DNA of 64,000 bases from Trichodelitschia bisporula (taxonomy: Eukaryota > Ascomycota > Dothideomycetes > Phaeotrichales > Phaeotrichaceae), in contig ML996691.1 in NCBI GenBank assembly GCA_010356995.1, positions 1,030,211 to 1,094,210 on the forward strand, written 5' to 3'. Positions 35,253 to 46,117 of this stretch are shown here, one piece after another. The notes beneath the pieces are model-generated. The model was not told the origin of the DNA. It saw nothing but the letters and a program-made list of their open reading frames with translations, and did no database searches. Each line of letters starts with the position of its first letter. The first letter of the stretch is position 1. The position numbers and the translations under genes are program-made.

Positions 35253-35288
35253 CGCAACATCCACCGCAACGTCTACCGCAACTTCTAC
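35253..35288 (+). repeat. 12-bp tandem repeat, three copies
   Basis: CGCAACATCCAC, CGCAACGTCTAC and CGCAACTTCTAC stand head to tail. They lie about 100 bp upstream of the 25-bp minisatellite and in the same upstream region of the GPI-protein gene. Confidence 0.8.
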
Positions 35289-35382
35289 AAGTTTACCATT
35301 TCCCTCCCTAAGCACTTTCTACAGTCCAGCACATCTAGAAGTAGCCATTCATTGACCGGTATATTGCAGTTAGACCCCACGC

Positions 35383-35555
35383 TGCTCGTCCAGCAAGTCC
35401 GCCACTGCTCCTCCAGCAAGTCCACCACTCTGCTCTTCCAGCAAGCCCACCACTCTGCTCTTCCAGCAAGTCCACCACACTGCTCCTCCAGCAAGTCCGC
35501 CACACTGCTCTTCCAGCAAGTTCACCACACTGCTCCTCCAGCAAGTCCACCATAC
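35383..35555 (+). repeat. 25-bp minisatellite, seven copies
   Basis: Unit consensus TGCTC(T/C)TCCAGCAAGTCC + (A/G)CCAC(A/T)C. The first copy is 23 bp and six copies are 25 bp, with one or two changes each. The unit is not a multiple of three and the array lies 110 bp upstream of a start codon, so it is more likely leader or promoter than coding, although a plus-strand frame (35136-35642) runs through it. Confidence 0.9.
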
Positions 35556-35667
35556 TGTACCTGCTGTGCAACGCAGCACACGCACGACGAAACACACCGC
35601 ATACCAGACTACTTCTTCACTTCAAGACCCCATTGGACATAAAATCTTCTTTACGTCATTCAGCATC

Positions 35668-36532
35668 ATGCATCTTGCCGCCCTCCTTATCCCTCTCATC
35701 CTCTCCACTCCCACCATCGCAAACACATGCACGCCCTGCGACCCTCCTGGCATCAAATCCATCACGCCGCCTTCTCTCTCCGACCCCACCATCGTTGACT
35801 TCTATGCCAATCTTCTCCACTCAGTCAGCGGGGTCCATTTCGAACGCTCCATCTCCTCCGATCCCAATCGTGACGACGCGCATGCTCCCATATGCTGTTC
35901 GTGCCCCCTCTGAACATGAACAAGCTGACCCTCTAGGCGAACCTACAGCCCTCTGTCTGCTACTCAGCGGCTTCGGCGTACCCTTCTGCTATGTACGCGA
36001 ACCCCCAGCACAAAAAAGCCCCACCTAACCCCTCAAGGACAAATTCACAACCTCCTTCCTTCTCCCCGACGCCAGCTACGGCACACTGCATAACGGGTCT
36101 TACATCCTGCCCTCGGGAGCACATGTCAACCTCTTCAACGGCAGCGTGACGCAACCGCAGAACGGGCAGAGCGCGCAGAAGGGTGGACAGGAGAATATTT
36201 ACGCAGATCATCCGCTCGCGAGGCCGAACACGACTATGCTAACCCCCCCTCCGCAGTGGACAGCTACGGGCATTGGAAAAGCCTTGCCTGCTACCGGATT
36301 GGGGAGCGTGAGTGCTACCGTCTCTAGTTCCGGTGCGAAGACGACGGGCGAGGGCTTGGTTGCTACTGAGTCGACGGCAAAACACACAGGGCGGCCTACT
36401 GCGGACGCGGCGAAACAGACGGTAGTAGCGGATGCGATGGCTAAGAGCGGGGCGGCTGGACGAGCGAGCGTCCACACTGGAGCTGTGGGTATTGCATGTG
36501 TATTTGTATTACTGGGAGTCGTGATGGTGTAA
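35668..36532 (+). CDS. Predicted GPI-anchored cell-surface protein
   Basis: Exons 35668-35869, 35937-35992 and 36038-36532 encode about 250 aa. The start MHLAALLIPLILSTPTIANT is a classic signal peptide. A Cys-containing ectodomain follows (CTPCDPPGIKSITPPS, then LCLLLSGFGVPFCY and TTSFLLPDASYGTLHNGSYI). Next is a Ser/Thr/Ala-rich stalk. The C-terminus, VHTGAVGIACVFVLLGVVMV, is a hydrophobic tail preceded by small residues, as needed for GPI attachment in the ER. Introns of 67 and 45 nt were chosen because they keep frame and carry CTGAC and CTAAC branch sites; the first donor is the least sure point. Role unknown; wall structure or host contact are possibilities. Confidence 0.7.
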
Positions 36533-36854
36533 TGCGTGCCGGCGAGACGAGGCGAATAGATGGGGGGTGGCGGTATGGACATTGTGGGACTCAGAGTACG
36601 AGGATGGCATTTTGTGGGTTCGATATCATATCGTTTGCATGGTCTATATTTGCTTTATGGTGGGCGGCGCTTTGCGTGTGCTCAATGGGTAGATGTTAAT
36701 GAAGGGATACGAGTACTTGCAGAGACTGCCATGCGTAAAGATTATGCAGATGAATTAAGTACAATAAGCGAAGATACCGGACGACATCGCTGTTGAGTCA
36801 TTGCTCTATCTGAAGTATACATGAAGCACAAGCATCGTTCATCAATCATTAGTC
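36533..36854. other. Convergent intergenic stretch
   Basis: Probable 3' UTRs of the surface-protein gene (+) and the flavin monooxygenase (-). No further feature is seen. Confidence 0.5.
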
Positions 36855-38485
36855 TTAGTTCTTCTGGTGCCCGAGTCCATCCCTCAGCAGATCCTCTTTT
36901 TGCACCACCTTCAGAGGTAGCGAGCTTCCAATGCCGAAGAGCACAAAAAGTGCCCATTTCCAGCGGAAAGGGTTTATAGTCAATGTAAACGCGAACCACC
37001 ACATAAGCTCAGCGTAGGTGAAAAAGTCGAATGCTCCCCTACAGGAACGGTCAGCTTTTCCACAACGTCCAGTTAAGAGGCACATACGTCGGCGCCCGCG
37101 ACTTGACCCACTGCGTCATCTTAATCCACCGCTTCATCCAACGCTCCCTCGGCTTTGCCAGCGGGTCGACCAGCGTCATAAGCAAGAAGCGCGTATATAT
37201 ACCAATATGATAGTTTCCAACCGTGCCAATAGCATTGACATAAGTGCAATTATTCGCACATATTTCCGGGTGCTTCGGCGGAAACACCTGGATGTACCAG
37301 TTTGGAGGGCTGTACTCGTCTTCGAAGCAGTCGTCGGGAAGGAAGGAGAGCGATGGCCGCTGGTAGCCTGTTGCCATGATCACAATGTCTGCGTCCACGA
37401 CAGTTTCCTTGCCCGGTCCGCCCTCTGGCACGCCCTGCCCTCGCTTCGTGAAGCGGATCCCACGCTCCTCGAAGGATACGATGTCGCCACGCAACCAGGA
37501 CGCTTTGTCCGCGCGGATCAGCTGCAGCACGTCGTCGTTGACCATGGGCGTCTCGGTGAAGATCCCGCCCGCACCATGCGGGGGTGCGAGGTCGGACAAG
37601 TCACGGTAGAAGAAGATGCGGAGCAGATTCTCAGGGATGAAGGAAAGGAATGTTTCGGAGCCGAAGATATTCAGCGAGAGAAGCACGTCGACCAGCGGCG
37701 TGCGCGGGATGATCCACTTCTCCGACCGCGCTAGGATATTTGTATGGGCTGCCCCCTCGCTGGCGACGAACTCGAGGGCTTCGACGGCGCTGGCTCCGCC
37801 GCCGATCACGGCTACTTTTTTCCCCTCTACTTTCACACCGTCCAGTTGCGAGGAGTGGTGAATCTGGCCCTTGAACTTATCCATGCCGGGGATATGGGGC
37901 ATCTTCGGGTCGCCGCAGGTGCCAATGGCTGCGATGACACCGTCGAAACGCCCGTTGGCGGGATCGTTGATGATCCATCGTCCCCTGGAGTCTTGGTATA
38001 CTTTGGTGACTTTTGTATCGAACTTCGTGCGGCGCTCGAGACCGTATTTCTTCCATAGCTCCGTGATTTGGCTGACGATTTGCTGGCGGTCGGGGTAGCC
38101 CTTTTTCCACTGGACGGAGGGGAAGAAGCGGTACATGAGGCTGTGGATCTGGAGACCGGACGTGCTGTTTACTCGCTGTTTTGTTTTTGTTAGCTTTCGA
38201 GATTGTGCTTGTTCGATCGCCAAACCGTACACTCCAGATGCCGCCCAGATTTTTGAGACTCCCAGCTTCGAAGATGGTAGCCTCGAAGCCATGGCCAACG
38301 CAGTGAGCTGCAGCAGATACACCTGTCAGACCTGCACCGATTACAGCGATTTTAGGCCGGCTGAGTGTGGCATGTGGTGGAGGGGGCGTCGGAGACAGAA
38401 GCTTGTCCAAAAACCACTGCATGGCTTGATAGACAAAGAACAAGACATTCTGAATCAATTCCCGCACACGGTGGAAAAGCCCCAT
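36855..38485 (-). CDS. Flavin-containing monooxygenase (FMO-like)
   Basis: A class B flavoprotein that would use FAD, NADPH and O2 to oxidise a small substrate. Exons 38485-38231, 38175-37088 and 37038-36855 encode 508 aa. The FAD-binding motif is VIGAGLTGVSAA near residue 48. The FMO fingerprint region is FKGQIHHSSQLDG. The NADPH Rossmann motif is VIGGGASAVEALEF and the distal ATG motif is IVIMATGYQRP. A hydrophobic segment before the FAD site (NVLFFVYQAMQWFL) and one at the end (LMWWFAFTLTINPF, then WALFVLFGIGS) suggest membrane attachment. No biosynthetic cluster partners lie nearby, so a general detoxification or sulphur/nitrogen oxidation role is as likely as secondary metabolism. Both introns (55 and 49 nt) are well supported. 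Confidence 0.9.
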
Positions 38486-38807
38486 GGCGAATTGACTACG
38501 AGAGGAGCTACAGGGAGGAAAATAAAGAGAATTATAGCGTCCGCGAAGCTATTAAATCTTCGTGATAGAGCCACATCCGGCAAGACGTCCGTACGAATGA
38601 CATCACCGACAGGGTCTACCTGCGTATTATTGATACTCGTCCGAGACAAGGGGTGGGGAGGTTGAGAAGGAAGGAACGCGTTTGCCTGTTACACATTCCA
38701 AGCTGCAAACGGATGCAACTGACATTTTAGAATGTGTACATCAGACAAAATGACCGCAGCATCATCTCTAGAGATTCGGACGGCGATTGAGGGGAAAAGT
38801 CGAAAAG

Positions 38808-41475
38808 ATGGGAGAGTCAATGGACTGGACAAACTCGCGGGGAAGAGCTGGACGCCGCGTCGCCCCAAGCGGCCCGCGCGGTGGCCGGGGCCGGGGTCAC
38901 TCCAGACGACACTCGCCCGGCCCGTCGTTCGATACGCATCAACACAAGACACGCGGACGGGATAACGTCCGCTCTAGAGGCAGATCGGACGGCGGCGCTG
39001 GATGGGCTGACGACTGCAACACTTATCCCCGACATCCGCGTGGCAGGGCGCGTCCGACGCAACACCCCGGCCGAGGCGACACGAAGACGAGAGGAAAGAA
39101 AGCGAGCCACGGGCCGGACGATCTTGTGAAGTTTAGTGGCTCCTACGGGGCGGACGATCCCAAGGACTTTAGTGAGCTCCATGAACGACCACATGAACGC
39201 GGCCGGTCACTTTTGCGCATAACGCTTGGGTCAACGGAGAGTAACAAGGCTCGCGCACACAGTGAAGACGTACTGGGCTCACCGCGTCTACCTACTCAAG
39301 ATATCTTACACCCCTGGGGTGGCACTGGAAAAAGATCCCCTTCCGCACCGGCACGGGTTAATATTCCGCGGTGCACAGCTACCCTTCTTGCCTCAGGATT
39401 TGCCGACATCGCACTCGACGCCGATTTTCTCGTCCGTTATTGGCTCACTACCATTAATGTTCAGACGAAGCCGCTGTTGACTGATGAGCAGCTCTTTAAA
39501 CTGTTCCAGCAGGCGAGAAAAGAGGTGGATTTGTTCGGTGTCAAACTCACCGCCAAGGACATTGTATCCATCGCGTCCAGGGACACGCTGCCAGCTCTCA
39601 TAGCCCGCGCCAAAGCCGAAAAGCGCGTCCAAGACCTCCAGGGCAGAGTATCGAAGGAGCCAAGAAATCCATTTTTCCCCGGTCTGCAGCATACTTTCGC
39701 TCAAGATCCAAACCCCCCCTCCATATTTATTCAACCCTCAACGCCATTACCTCCTGATCCCATTGAAATTGACCAGATTTCACCACAAGACTACGACGAA
39801 ATGGACAGCCTTTTCGTCAGCGCCAACGAGCCCCTGGTTCGGCGCACCTTTGCCAGCACTCCGACCGTGGACCGCTTTTTGAGGGAGCTGGCAGTCATCG
39901 TCAAGGCCCGTGATGGCGACCGGCTCAAGGGCTTCCTCGTCATCGAGCCTCCTTACCAGCAGTCCTACATCGACATGATCCGCGAGATTGCTGCGGCTTA
40001 CCCGGCGAGCTCTAAGGAGAGCCAGGATAACCTCGAGATCAAGTGCGCTGAGTTCCTGACCGACGCGCAAAACTCTGCGAGCGGCGAAGATAGTGGCCCA
40101 TGGGGCGCGCTGTCGCCGATGATTGCGCAGTACCTGGTGTTGCTTCGCGATCTTGATCTGAAGGACCTCATCAAGGCCTACTATTTGCTTCAGGAGCTGA
40201 TCCAGTGAGTGCTTCTTGACTATATATCACATGGTTTTAATTCAGGGAGGAAGTGCACCACCGCGCTCGGCCACTCGGTCATGGGGATCGTCATCCTACC
40301 AACTGTCATCGAGTACGCCAAAGTTCTTGCGCGCCTTGCCATCGGCCTCGACAAGAAACTCGAGATGAGTCTCAGGGGTGTTGATGTTCTGGCTCTGCCT
40401 GAAAAGGCGGCCGACTCCATTCGCGGGGCTTTCACCATCTGTTTGGCTGACAAGGGAACCTCGGCCAACGGAGTCCTCGATGGCGCTCCCGAGGGCAAGA
40501 AGATCGGCATCTACAAGCTGGCGAACTTGTGTCTGAAGATCTTGTTCCAGGTATGATTCCTCTGACTTTTTGATTCCTTACCTTACATTTTTAAAGTGCG
40601 GCAAGTACCCGCAAGCGGACCAAATTTTCGTCAACATCACGCAGAAGTCACCGCCGCTGTCCGCCTATCCCAAGTCGGAGCGTGTGGCATATCTCTACTA
40701 CCTGGGGAAATTCAACTACGTCATGGGCCACTTCCCGCGTGCGCACCTTGTCCTGCAGGAGGCATATGATCTCTGCCACTCTACCTTCCTGCGCCAGCGT
40801 CGGAAGATTCTGACCCTTCTCGTTGTCTCGAATATCGTCATCGGCCGTTTCCCTACCGACGCGATCTACTCCCGTCCAGAGGCGCTGAACTTCAAGCCTG
40901 TGTTCGATCCCATCTGCAAGGCGATCAAGAAGGGCGACTTGGCTACCTTCCTGCAGCTCACTGACTTCCTAAAAGGCCCGCACAGCGCGTGGCTCGCCTC
41001 CATCCGCGCACACCAACAGATCCGTTCCCACGGCACTGTTCTCGCGCAGCGCTCGCTCTCGCGGCGCATCTTCCTCCTCGCCGGCGATGAAGGCGACGGC
41101 ATCTCAAAGCGCGCGCCAACACTCGAGCTTTCCGCCTTCCTAACCGCATACATCTTCTGCCTGCGCCTGGCCGGTACGCTGAACGAAACATACGTGGACG
41201 CCGACTTTGAGTCTGTGAGCGATGACGAGGGCTTGCCTTCTGGGCCGGATCTTGCCGAGATTGAGTGCATTGTTTCGGCACTCGTCAACCAGGGCTTGAT
41301 TAGGGGATTCATGAGCCATGCCACTGGCCGCTTAGCGGTGCAAGGTGCGCGTGGCGGTCGCCGCGCTGTGGAAGCGGGCTGGCCGTCAGTTTACGAGGTC
41401 GTCATGACCAAGGCGGGCCGCAATCGTATTATTGGCTGGGTTCGCGAAGGCGAAGACGTAGGTTATCTAGAGTGA
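38808..41475 (+). CDS. THP1: PCI-domain protein, THP1/PCID2 type (TREX-2 complex)
   Basis: Thp1/PCID2 pairs with Sac3 in TREX-2 at the nuclear pore and couples transcription to mRNA export. Exons 38808-40204, 40250-40550 and 40597-41475 give about 858 aa. The first 150 residues are Arg/Gly/Ser-rich (SGPRGGRGRGHSRRHSPGP). A helical region follows (VDRFLRELAVIVKARDGDRL). The PCI domain contains ERVAYLYYLGKFNYVMGHFP, RAHLVLQEAYDLCHSTFLRQ and RKILTLLVVSNIVIGRFPTD, and ends in a winged helix with IECIVSALVNQGLIRGFMSH, as in PCID2. ATGs at 38808 and 38820 are both possible. The first intron uses an acceptor 4 nt after a stronger-looking CAG; only that choice keeps frame. CSN12 is the main alternative, but the end fits PCID2 better. 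Confidence 0.82.
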
Positions 41476-42000
41476 AACTTTTCTTTATCACCGCGCTCTG
41501 CGCGTGGACTGATTTTTTGGCTAAAGGACACATCTCGTCTGCCCTTTTGGGCAGCTGCGTACATAGAGCGCACCGCTACATAACCGGGCTGCTGAAGCGG
41601 CCTCTTTGGTATCTCTTTGTTAATGTACTACAGATTCACCCACTCTCATCCACAGGTGTTAACAAAATCCAGACCCCTTCGTCGACTGTGGGACCTCTCG
41701 CTCCCGCTTGTGCCACGGACAGCCCCGTCGACTTCGCCGCTGCGATTTTTGGCGACGTTTGGTGGGACGTGCGGCGCCGAGGGCTTTTTTACCCGATGTC
41801 GACATCAGGCGATGATGGAACTGGCGTGCGGGACCGGGTTAAGGGTGCTGTGAAGGCGGCGGATGCTCAGGGCGGGCCGGCTACTAAAGCCAAGGACCAG
41901 GGCGACCGCATGGAGACCACGTACCCGCGGACGTCGGCCAAGAATCCCATGCACACCTTCTATGACCCTGATGATAGCGATAGCGATTGAGAAGGGCGAG
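41476..42000 (+). other. 3' flank of THP1 with a small candidate ORF
   Basis: An open frame runs across this stretch and its last part, from an ATG at 41796 to a stop at 41990, would encode 64 aa (MSTSGDDGTGVRDRVKGAVK to MHTFYDPDDSDSD). The charged, orderly composition and acidic end look protein-like, but there is no recognised family and no splice evidence linking it upstream. It may equally be THP1 3' UTR. Confidence 0.25.
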
Positions 42001-45000
42001 GTGAAGGGGGAGAAAGAAGGAGTAGGACGATGTTGGTGGGTTTGCTGCTCTCTTATCTCCGTTCTGGGGAGGGTGCGGGAGTATGGGAATGATTAACTGG
42101 GCATGCTGTGGAATGTGGCTTCATGGACTATGTAACGACGCAATGCTGGGATCTTTGTTGAGCTCAGGTATTACGTCACGACATGGATGTGAATGGACAT
42201 AGTCAGTAATGCAATGCTTATCTCGGTTGCTTTGATGATCAAATTTTCGTGCCAAGTAAATGCTAGAAAATGCGCTGGTTGAGCCGATGATGTCTCTACG
42301 GCGTGGAGGTCAGTGGCGCTAAACCGTGGGTTAGGTTCAGGGCATATCAGACTTGGCAGTCTTGGCTTCTCGGATGGAACCGTTTCATCGGCTGACATAC
42401 TCCGAGACATGAACTCCTCTGATGGGAGCAAAGGCTCATTCCGTGCGAAGGCAACTGTAAAACTGAAGATTGAAGTGAAGAAAAAGAGAGGAAGAGAGTC
42501 AGAGGCGCTCAGAAACATATACACGATGTCCTTCAGTGCTCCTTCCCGTAGGCATGAGCACGTTACGTCAAGGCCCTTCCTTAGATAAGTCCGCTCCTTC
42601 CTGGCATATCAATGCTCCTTCCATGTCTACATAAATTCTGTGTCGATCTGGACTCTACTTTGAACCAAAATGGATGGAGTCCGTTGTCATATGCGTGGGG
42701 TGGGCTTTCAGTCAAAGCGCCGGAAGCGATATAAATGAAAGCCTTCGTTGTGATGCGAAGGCGGAAGGTATGAGATACTACCCTTTTGATTGTTCTGGCG
42801 CTCTGCTTCTCATTCGAAACTACGGATCTTGCAGTTGAGGGCCTACGGTTCTTTCTAAAACAGTGTAAATCGCGGGGATTGGAAAAAGAAATCGTGTGGT
42901 TGGCTTTGGTGGAGCAAGTGGTCTATGGCATATGCAAAAGTTGGAAAAAACCGGGATCCCCGATGGGGGTTGAACGGAGGCCGTATGTGGAGTGTTGTTG
43001 AAGGGACACTATGTTGGGGAGGTACAACCTTATTCATGCACCACGGCGCCGCCCGTGGCCCACCATGGCAGTGGGTTGCGAAGGTGTCAAGTTAAAGGGT
43101 GGGTAGTCGCTCAGCCGCTCTAGCTTTGAGATGGACGGCGTCGCGGTGCGGAGCAGGAGCGGGGACATGTCGATACCGGTATCAAAGACCAAGTGGCGTC
43201 GGCGCTGATCCGGAAGGCCTCGAGGGAAGGGGTTCTGATATCTGTTCAGCAATGCTGATATTGCTATCTTGGCAGTCGGTACATTTGGGGACGGCGCCCA
43301 AATCGGCTGCGAGTTCGCTATCGCGGCGCAGCAGGAGCCGGTCGAGAAGGATGCGGTGCAACAGAGAAGGATGTAGAGATGCGATATCTACGAGGCTGGC
43401 CGCGCATGCAGTGGAGACGGGATGGAACGTCAGTGGAGTATTCCTTCGGGACGAATGCTTACTGCTTTGCAGACACCGCAGGCCTCTTATCAACAGATTC
43501 CAGACGCCAGCCTTTCATCTGCCGTCCAGTTCCTTCTCTGTACATCCGTACTCCGGGCAATCTCCGTTTCCATATTGCCGTTCCAGCAAGAACAACACCT
43601 CCTCCCGGTCTCGACAGACAACAGATTCATCGTAAAACGCTCAGGCGAGCCATTGGCTTTCCGCTTGTCCCGCCTCATGTTGCATGAAGAAAGTAAGTAA
43701 TGTGGAGCGGGGATGCAGTCTCCCAATTCACATGTGAAATCCTCTCGAAAAGCCAGACCCCAGTTGTCGTTGCCAGCCCACCACACCCCGGCCGCGGGTC
43801 GCACGGCAGCTAGCCAGGCCCCCTGGGCGGCGAGGATACTCGGACCGGAGACACTCACAGCCCCTGGAGTCGAAGCAGTGCGATCGGAAGAGAGGTCGGC
43901 TCGAGGCAATTACGGCATAAGATGCCAGCAGCGGCAAGCGAGGCGTCTTCACCCTCGGTATGCACAGTCATGGAGTGCTAGATTCTTGCCGCTCAACCAC
44001 GTCGAAGCCAAATTTGTGGAGCCGCCTCGCCTATTTGACGCACCGCGTCGCGGCAAACAGGTGCTAATGCAGGCGTTCAACGGCTTTGCGCGAAGAGCCC
44101 AGGCACAGGCGCGGCTTGGTTCAGCTGAAATGGACCCTGGGCCATGCGCGGGGAATGTGAGCAATGGCAGCCGGACTACCATAGCCTGGGGAATGTGCTG
44201 CGTCGGCGGATTGCGGGACAAGATGTGCGGAACCAGAGGAATGCATGCAAGTGTGCAGCGAACAGTGTGAGGGTCGACGGCTGGGGTTCCTACCTCGTAA
44301 ATGATTCCGGAGGTGAGTTGTCAAGGATCCGAGCTGGGATGGGAATGTGTTATCCCAATGGCCTTCCACATGCGATGTTGCATTCTGGGGTTGTTGTGTT
44401 GTGACTTGAGATGCTTGAGGTGAACTCCGAGCGGCACTGCGCCTTATCGCTAATCTCTGCAGAGTAGTGGCGGTGCACGGTCCTCTTTCAGTGGTTCTTT
44501 ACATGTGAAGGTCTTGGGATTGCTTGGACTCGGGCAATCTACTGGCCTGTGACAGTGACGTTTGCAGCAAAATATACTGATCTTTGCATCTCACCCCCCG
44601 CTAACAGCAAGCCCCGTATCCATATCCCTACGCTAAGCCCCTAAGGATCGCAAAGATACCCTTCACCATCACCCCCATGCCATGATTCCCCCCCATGCCC
44701 CTCTCTCTCACCCCCTCCACACCCCCCTCAAAATATTCTCCCAGCTCCCATAGGGCACAGTATGCCCCTCCGTTCCCGTTCTGGCCAGTAAACAGCTTCA
44801 AAGAATCAAGGCCAACCTCTACAAATCAGCCCCTTCACATGCTTCACATGTCACGCCAGTCAGAATAGCTTCCGCTGGCGACGGCTGGCGTTGCTGCGTC
44901 ACCCGGTAAAGCACCATTGCAAGAGTTTCCCGTGCTGCCCGTTTTGCTCCTATCCATTCATCCATCCATGGCATGGCATGACATTTGGACGCCCCAGCAG

Positions 45001-45445
45001 CGCCATGCACGAAATCCTTTATAGTCCCATCTGCATCCCCATCTCGCAGCCCGCATTTCCTTGAATTATTCCCCGTCCGTCCCGTCGCAAGCACACAAAA
45101 GGTAACACCGCACCCACCACTCCCAGTCAATCACATGTTTGCTGCAAGGCCACCGCGCAGATAAACTCACACAGATAGGGAAGAAATAGTCATCACCTAT
45201 CAATCGCATCCCTCCTACCCCTCCGGCGGAACCCCCAACCCCCGCTTCAACCTGCCGGTCTGCACATCTACATTTCCCAGGAATCCCGAATCAACCGCAT
45301 ACATCGAATGTATGAAAGTTTGCATCCCCTCCCCCCTCAATTCTCACCCCTTGCCAGTGCGGAGTTGTTTGGTTTCGTCGCACACAACACCCTGACCCCT
45401 CACCACCTCTTCTAACCCATCATCTCCAGCCTCCCACCCCTCCGC
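42001..45445. other. Gene-poor stretch of about 3.4 kb
   Basis: No gene is supported. Minus-strand frames between 43034 and 44221 sit in tandem and could be exons of a decayed gene, but I could not link them by sensible splice sites or recognise a domain. From about 44600 to 45440 the plus strand is strongly C-rich, as expected for the leader and promoter of the CAP20-type gene. Confidence 0.4.
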
Positions 45446-46117
45446 ATGCCTCACGCAACCACTTCTCCCAACAAACCCCAAGCCGACAACGATAGCACAA
45501 TGGCCGAAAAGCCCGTCACAAACGGCGAAGTCCCGCAGTCACACTTCATCCACGTACGTCCACACCCTACCCTCACCGTCCCCGGCCTCGCGCTAACAAC
45601 TGAACCCCAGCACCTAACCTCCTACCCCCTCGTCTCCGACACCCTCACAACCTACAAATCCCACCCCTACGGCGCAAAATCCCTCTCCCTCGCCCACCAA
45701 GCCTACTCTACCTTCCTCGCGCCCATCCACCCCTACCTGCGCGGACCCTACTCCTACGTCGCGCCGTACCTCGCCAAAGCCGACACGCTCGGCGACTCTG
45801 GGCTCTCGAAGCTGGACAGCCGCTTCCCGGTCATCAAGGAGGACACGCAGACGCTGCGCGAGCGTGTAACCGGCGTTGTCGGACTCCCGCTGCGTATCGC
45901 CGGCCAGGGCCGCGAGTATCTCCTCCGCACGTACGACGATGAGTATGGCAAGGTTGCCGGGCCTGGCAAGGATAAGGGCGTGGTGACGACGGCGAAAGCG
46001 GTGGTTAGCACGGAGCTGCGCGTTACGAGCGATGTGTTCAAGTGGGCGGCGGAAACGTGGGCTGGCGTCAAGGAGGGGGCGAAGAAGGTTGCGCAGGAGA
46101 ATGGGGCTGCTACTTGA
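45446..46117 (+). CDS. CAP20: CAP20/perilipin-like lipid droplet protein
   Basis: Fungal CAP20/Mpl1 proteins coat lipid droplets and, in plant pathogens, support appressorium turgor by guarding lipid stores. The frame is open throughout, but 45554-45610 is a 57-nt in-frame GT-AG intron with GCTAAC. Removing it gives 204 aa and joins SHFIH to HLTSYPLVSDTLTTYKSHPY. Conserved blocks continue: GAKSLSLAHQAYSTFLAPIH, then SYVAPYLAKADTLGDSGLSK and DSRFPVIKEDTQTLRERVTG. The amphipathic 11-mer-like C-terminal half suits droplet binding. A second ATG at about 45500 (MAEKPVTNG) may be the true start, since the first 18 residues look like leader. Confidence 0.88.
   Translation: MPHATTSPNKPQADNDSTMAEKPVTNGEVPQSHFIHVRPHPTLTVPGLALTTEPQHLTSYPLVSDTLTTYKSHPYGAKSLSLAHQAYSTFLAPIHPYLRGPYSYVAPYLAKADTLGDSGLSKLDSRFPVIKEDTQTLRERVTGVVGLPLRIAGQGREYLLRTYDDEYGKVAGPGKDKGVVTTAKAVVSTELRVTSDVFKWAAETWAGVKEGAKKVAQENGAAT

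Noticed and set aside
35383-35555. CRISPR-like array
   Set aside because: Units are contiguous with no spacers, and the genome is eukaryotic. It is a minisatellite.
35136-35642. 168-codon plus-strand frame through the 12-bp and 25-bp arrays
   Set aside because: The frame is open because repeats lack stops in all frames. The minus strand is open too, and it ends just before a clear signal-peptide gene.
36855-41475. Secondary-metabolite cluster around the flavin monooxygenase
   Set aside because: Neighbours are a surface protein and a TREX-2 subunit. There is no PKS, NRPS, terpene cyclase or transporter.
43034-44270. Possible zinc-cluster or other multi-exon gene from tandem frames on both strands
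   Set aside because: I looked for a CX2CX6C pattern and for GT-AG links between frames and found neither. Left as non-coding.
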